A stretch of 24,176 nucleotides of DNA. Source: Gastranaerophilus sp045639085 (lineage in GTDB: Bacteria > Cyanobacteriota > Vampirovibrionia > Gastranaerophilales > Gastranaerophilaceae). Below are positions 21,054 through 24,176 of this stretch, piece after piece. The stretch covers positions 1 through 24,176 of the forward strand of contig JAZUCM010000128.1 of the NCBI GenBank assembly GCA_045639085.1, written 5' to 3'. The stretch's first letter is position 1. Each line of letters begins with the position of its first letter. The notes under the pieces are model-generated. The model saw only the letters and a program-made list of their open reading frames with translations, did not search any database and was not told the origin of the DNA. The position numbers were made by a program, and so were the translations under genes.

Positions 21054-21925
21054 CAAATATCATAATTATATGTATCATTCATATTAATTTCAAAATTTAC
21101 TAACGTACCATTAAAGCCTTGCGGGAACCTTTGTGTTTCTATATTACCACAAGAATTTAAAAACCAACACCCATCATCAGATATTATACAACAAGTTCCT
21201 TTATTTTTCTTAATAAAATCAATTGTTCTATAAAGACCCAAACCTCCTGTCACACCATTTTTTGTGGTGTGACCATACTCGACAGCCCAGTCAATTGCTT
21301 CATCTGCATACTTAACACTTTTTTCTGAAGGTCTTTTAACAAAATAGTCTTGCACATTTTCTTTTATTGTAGTACCTAAATTAACAATTGAAAAATCTAA
21401 TTTGTGTTCATTTGGAAAATATTGACCACAAGTATAAACATGTTCACAATCACCATGCATCCCTGCATTAATAAATATTTCAACAAAACTTGATACTAAA
21501 ACCTTACGAAGAGACATAGGCAAATCAGGGAACCTATTTGCTGTAAAAAGGTTACTTGCCAAATACTGGGTAAATTCAGACTCATTAGAAGCCCTAATCT
21601 TACGATATTCGACTGTTGTTTTAAAAGTATCATCAATTTTTTCAACTCCAAAATGACTTAAAAAATCATTTTTCTGCAATATTTCTTTCACATTAGGGGC
21701 AATATTCCTAAGCGTAATCGAGTTAAAATAATTTACATCACAAAGCTCATCAAAAATTGCCCCAAGAAATGCAACTAAATTCGCAGCAATAAAAGTTGTG
21801 TTTTTTAAATCAATTATCAATTCTTCATTTTTATAATGTTTCCATTCATTATAAAAATCAATCAAATAGCGGTAATCATCTAATTTATTATATAAATTTT
21901 TTCGAAATCGAAAAACTCTAGCCAT
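21053..21925 (-). CDS. STAS-like plus GHKL-type ATPase (anti-sigma kinase-like)
   Basis: About 290 residues from ATG 21925 (MARVFRFRKNLYNKL); a longer reading from TTG 21967 is possible but neither has a clear ribosome site. Residues about 35-65 read ELIIDLKNTTFIAANLVAFLGAIF, a STAS-like strand and helix. The second half has GHKL ATP-binding motifs: N-box SSFVEIFINAGMHGD (E149, N153), G1-like DFSIVNLG (D177) and G2 GGLGLYRTIDFIKK (227-240). This is the HATPase fold of SpoIIAB/RsbW-type kinases. It is the first gene of the four-gene minus operon, so it probably senses or phosphorylates the STAS partner. No histidine-kinase dimer domain is seen. Confidence 0.82.
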   Translation of the reverse strand: MARVFRFRKNLYNKLDDYRYLIDFYNEWKHYKNEELIIDLKNTTFIAANLVAFLGAIFDELCDVNYFNSITLRNIAPNVKEILQKNDFLSHFGVEKIDDTFKTTVEYRKIRASNESEFTQYLASNLFTANRFPDLPMSLRKVLVSSFVEIFINAGMHGDCEHVYTCGQYFPNEHKLDFSIVNLGTTIKENVQDYFVKRPSEKSVKYADEAIDWAVEYGHTTKNGVTGGLGLYRTIDFIKKNKGTCCIISDDGCWFLNSCGNIETQRFPQGFNGTLVNFEINMNDTYNYDI

Positions 21926-22073
21926 AATAAACTTATACCAAATATTTACAAAAATAAAATCCCACAAATGGTATAAATTAATAATTACTTAATAAAACTA
22001 CAAAAGGACTTTATTTATAAAAAATATTATTATAGATTAAACATGTAAGCAAAATTAAAAGACGAGATTAACA

Positions 22074-23579
22074 ATGCAGACAAAAGCTGTTTTATACGCA
22101 CGTGTATCATCTGACAGGCAGGAAAAAGAGGGTTTTTCTATACCTGCCCAAGTAAAGTTTTTAAAAGATTATTCAAAAAACAACAATATAAAAATTGTTG
22201 AAGAATTTGTCGAGGCCGAAACCGCAAAAAGGGCAGGCCGGACAAAATTTAACGAGATGTTAAAATATCTAAAAAAGCACAAAGATGTTCGGGCGATATT
22301 AGTTGAAAAAACTGATAGATTATACCGTAATCTCAAGGATTATGTTTTGTTGGACGAGTTTGACGGACTAGAAATTCATTTTGCCAAAGAAGGAAATATT
22401 TTATCACAAAATTCCAAAAGCCAGGACAAATTTATGCACGGAATCCGCGTGCTAATGGCGAAGAATTACATTGATAATTTATCGGAAGAAATTCGCAAAG
22501 GCTTAAAAGAGAAGTGTTCACAAGGTTATTATCCAAGTGCACTACCTATCGGATACATCAACAAATCCAATCAATCGGGTCGAAAAGAAATTGTACTATC
22601 TTCTGATGCACCGTTTGTGAAAGAAATATTCGAAAAATACTTATTAGAAAATCATTCATACAAATCTTTAGCTGAATATATGAATTCTGTCGGCTTTTTC
22701 CCTAAGAATCGCGAATGCACGAACAAAACAATCGAAAACATTTTACATAATGAATTTTACACCGGGATATTCTTTTTTAAGGGTGAGAAGTATTATAACG
22801 CAAAACATCCGGCAATTATTACCCCGGAATTATATTGGCAAGTACAAAATAAAATCAAGAATAAATATAAAACTGTAAAACAAAAACGCAAATTTGCGTA
22901 TTCAAGCTTTATAAAATGCGGATGTTGTGGAAGGGCATTAATTGGTGAACTACAACACGGTGGAAATAATTCAGGCGAATATATATATTACAGATGTCAC
23001 CGCTGCAAGGGCATGAGCATAAAAGAGTGCGAAATAGAAACAAGTTTTTATGAAGATATACTAAAAAAGCTACACTTTTCAACGCAGTTTAAAAAAGAAG
23101 TCATAGAAATAGCCAAAGAACTCGTACATTCAGAGAATGAGTTTGCAGAAAAAAGCATGACAAAATTACACGATAAAATACAAATACTAAGAAAAAGATT
23201 ATCTAAACTTTATACTGATAGATGCGATGAAATAGTAGACGACATCACATATATGACTTTGCGCTCACAATGGCAACAGGAATTAGATAAAAGTTTAGTA
23301 AAATATGAAAAAATCAACAATGCGAGCAAAGATTTTATAGAGAACCTAGAGAACCTGTCGAACCTTTGCAAAAGTGCACCAGAACGCTATTTAAGCCAAT
23401 CACAAGAGGAAAGACGAAAACTAATGGATTTAGTAATGTCGAACCCAATTTTAAGGGGCTCGAACCTAGTATTCACGGTACATTCCGCCTTTGAATATGC
23501 ACTAAAGTTACATAAACTGGAGATGGTGGGAGTCGAACCCACGTCCAAAATGGATTTAAACAAATCTCTACGTGTGTAG
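22074..23579 (+). CDS. Large serine recombinase (phage integrase)
   Basis: A 501-residue large serine recombinase. The N-terminal resolvase domain starts VLYARVSSDRQEKEGFSIPAQ with catalytic Ser12, and has the conserved EKTDRLYRN. A Recombinase domain (about 155-260) includes LPIGYINKS and NILHNEFYTGIFFFKG. A zinc ribbon follows (FIKCGCCGRALIG ... YRCHRC), then a coiled-coil (about 330-400). The last 20 residues (LEMVGVEPTSKMDLNKSLRV) are read antisense from the tmRNA 3' end, so the native C-terminus probably differs. ACGAG lies before the ATG. It integrates the phage at ssrA; the excisionase-like gene would direct reversal, though serine integrases use a distinct directionality factor. Confidence 0.93.
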   Translation: MQTKAVLYARVSSDRQEKEGFSIPAQVKFLKDYSKNNNIKIVEEFVEAETAKRAGRTKFNEMLKYLKKHKDVRAILVEKTDRLYRNLKDYVLLDEFDGLEIHFAKEGNILSQNSKSQDKFMHGIRVLMAKNYIDNLSEEIRKGLKEKCSQGYYPSALPIGYINKSNQSGRKEIVLSSDAPFVKEIFEKYLLENHSYKSLAEYMNSVGFFPKNRECTNKTIENILHNEFYTGIFFFKGEKYYNAKHPAIITPELYWQVQNKIKNKYKTVKQKRKFAYSSFIKCGCCGRALIGELQHGGNNSGEYIYYRCHRCKGMSIKECEIETSFYEDILKKLHFSTQFKKEVIEIAKELVHSENEFAEKSMTKLHDKIQILRKRLSKLYTDRCDEIVDDITYMTLRSQWQQELDKSLVKYEKINNASKDFIENLENLSNLCKSAPERYLSQSQEERRKLMDLVMSNPILRGSNLVFTVHSAFEYALKLHKLEMVGVEPTSKMDLNKSLRV

Positions 23580-23909
23580 ATTTTAATTACGCTCAAAGTA
23601 TATAGGATAAAATCACTACCATCTATACCCCAAAGTCATTTTTTCAGAATGACTAACTTCCAACGGTTTGCTTGATATGTCTACCGTCATCAACATACTG
23701 CAACTTGCATAATTGTCCCGCACCTCCGGCAAGTTGGGAAGTACGAGAGGCTAAACTGCCGCCTAGGCAGCTACTGCGTATCTTCCGAATGCAGCTCTAG
23801 CATCTACAGTGTTGTTTGCACTTATTTGTTCGCTTGTTGTTAATCGGGAACAGCACCCGAACACGCAACCTGTTTCAACCTAACATCCTGTCTAATCCAG
23901 AACATCCCC
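23518..23909 (-). ncRNA. ssrA: tmRNA, one-piece
   Basis: On the minus strand the 5' end GGGGATGTTCTGGATTAGAC (23909 down) pairs with the 3' end CATCTCC (23525-23519) to form the acceptor stem. The T-arm GTGGGTTCGACTCCCAC is canonical. A tag-coding region lies between, followed by pseudoknot-type sequence. After the discriminator A (23518) the DNA reads GTT, so CCA is not encoded here and must be added. tmRNA rescues stalled ribosomes by trans-translation with SmpB. The single-piece order excludes the permuted type. The gene overlaps the end of the recombinase gene on the other strand, marking the phage attachment junction. Confidence 0.95.
23763..23819 (-). other. tmRNA tag-peptide reading frame
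   Basis: The resume codon GCA at 23819 opens the tag ANNTVDARAAFGRYAVAA followed by TAG (23765-23763). With the alanine on tmRNA itself, tagged proteins would end AVAA, a typical ClpXP/ClpAP degron. The frame is seen directly; the resume position follows the usual GCA-AA context. Confidence 0.85.
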
Positions 23910-23936
23910 ATATTTAATTGTTAATGTGCTACCCTC

Positions 23937-23965
23937 ATTCTAACACACCATAAATTCTTTTTCAA
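23937..23965 (-). promoter_or_regulatory. tmRNA promoter
   Basis: On the minus strand TTGAAA (23965-23960) is 17 bases from TAGAAT (23942-23937), a good sigma-70-type promoter. Transcription would start near 23930, leaving a leader of about 20 bases for RNase P to remove before the mature 5' G at 23909. Confidence 0.8.
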
Positions 23966-24014
23966 CCCCCTTATATAAATTGCAATTTTCATTATAAATA
24001 CCCCCAATTTAAAA

Positions 24015-24041
24015 TGTCCGCAAAGCTTTGCCTCGCGGACA
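24015..24041. terminator. Hairpin near tmRNA, weak terminator-like
   Basis: TGTCCGC and GCGGACA form a 7-bp stem. The loop contains a competing perfect palindrome GCAAAGCTTTGC (24020-24031), so two folds are possible. The plus-strand tail (ctaaaaaac) has no T-tract and the minus side has only short ones. It may end a transcript coming from the right, or be part of the repeat family that follows. Confidence 0.4.
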
Positions 24042-24055
24042 CTAAAAAACTTCAT

Positions 24056-24176
24056 TACCTCCGGCTGAGCCGGTTCTATACACGTGCCGATTATTAGCAA
24101 GCCTGCACGTTTAACTTATTACTTCCGGCTGAGCCGGTCCTATACACGTGCCGTAGTATGGCAAGACTGCACGTTT
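24056..24176. repeat. Two 57-bp structured tandem repeats
   Basis: Copies at 24056-24112 and 24120-24176 (period 64) share the palindrome CCGGCTGAGCCGG (24061-24073; 24125-24137) and an inverted pair ACGTGC...GCACGT (24082-24087 with 24105-24110; 24146-24151 with 24169-24174). The stems are conserved while the loop between ACGTGC and GCACGT varies (gattatta versus gtagtatg). The array runs to the edge of the window and may continue. It is not CRISPR: there are no spacers of set length. Confidence 0.85.

Noticed and set aside
23387..23596. Minus-strand 69-codon frame at the tmRNA 3' end
   Set aside because: It overlaps the recombinase on the opposite strand and reads through tmRNA, giving the well-known false peptide of tRNA-like 3' ends.
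24056..24176. CRISPR array
   Set aside because: Only two copies, separated by 7 bases, with internal loop variation rather than unique spacers, and no cas genes.

Overview
The window is most of an integrated prophage of the HK97-head, contractile-tail type, in an AT-rich bacterium, with a little flanking DNA. The host's tmRNA gene (ssrA) lies at the right end on the minus strand as a one-piece gene. That argues against alphaproteobacteria and most cyanobacteria, which have permuted two-piece tmRNA. I cannot name the host more closely. The large serine recombinase reads into the 3' end of ssrA, which marks one attachment junction.

Layout. From 11 to 760 a secreted repeat protein runs on the plus strand. 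From 779 to 11895 the late module runs on the minus strand; in transcription order it is terminase small and large subunits, portal, prohead protease, major capsid protein, head-tail connectors, tail terminator, sheath, tube, tail assembly chaperone (with a -1 frameshift site), a short tape measure and a LysM-less XkdP-like baseplate protein. The rest of the baseplate, tail fibre and lysis genes are not in the window. They lie further left or have been lost. From 11896 to 17138, also on the minus strand, come a candidate packaging region, an HNH nuclease, a zinc-finger protein, a replication protein with an embedded repeat array that looks like an origin, many small early genes, a LuxR-type HTH protein, an SSB-like protein and an excisionase-like HTH protein. 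From 17139 to 17331 is the genetic switch: one palindrome supplies a TTGACA -35 box on each strand.

From 17332 to 19823 on the plus strand, the S24-type repressor is followed by a six-helix voltage-gated-type potassium channel, a membrane-anchored protein, a small secreted Cys-rich protein and a secreted protein with a nuclease-like motif. From 19865 to 21925 on the minus strand is a compact cassette: a GHKL ATPase with a STAS-like front part, a STAS-like DUF4325-type protein, a PIN-domain ribonuclease and a small basic protein. The recombinase (22074-23579) and tmRNA follow. The window ends in structured 57-bp repeats.

The repressor and excisionase-like gene control the lysogeny decision, the minus-strand early genes replicate the phage, and the late genes build the particle. 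The two accessory blocks between repressor and integrase lie where temperate phages commonly carry superinfection-exclusion or defence genes. The ATPase-STAS-PIN cassette and the repressor-linked ion channel are the best candidates for an undescribed system.
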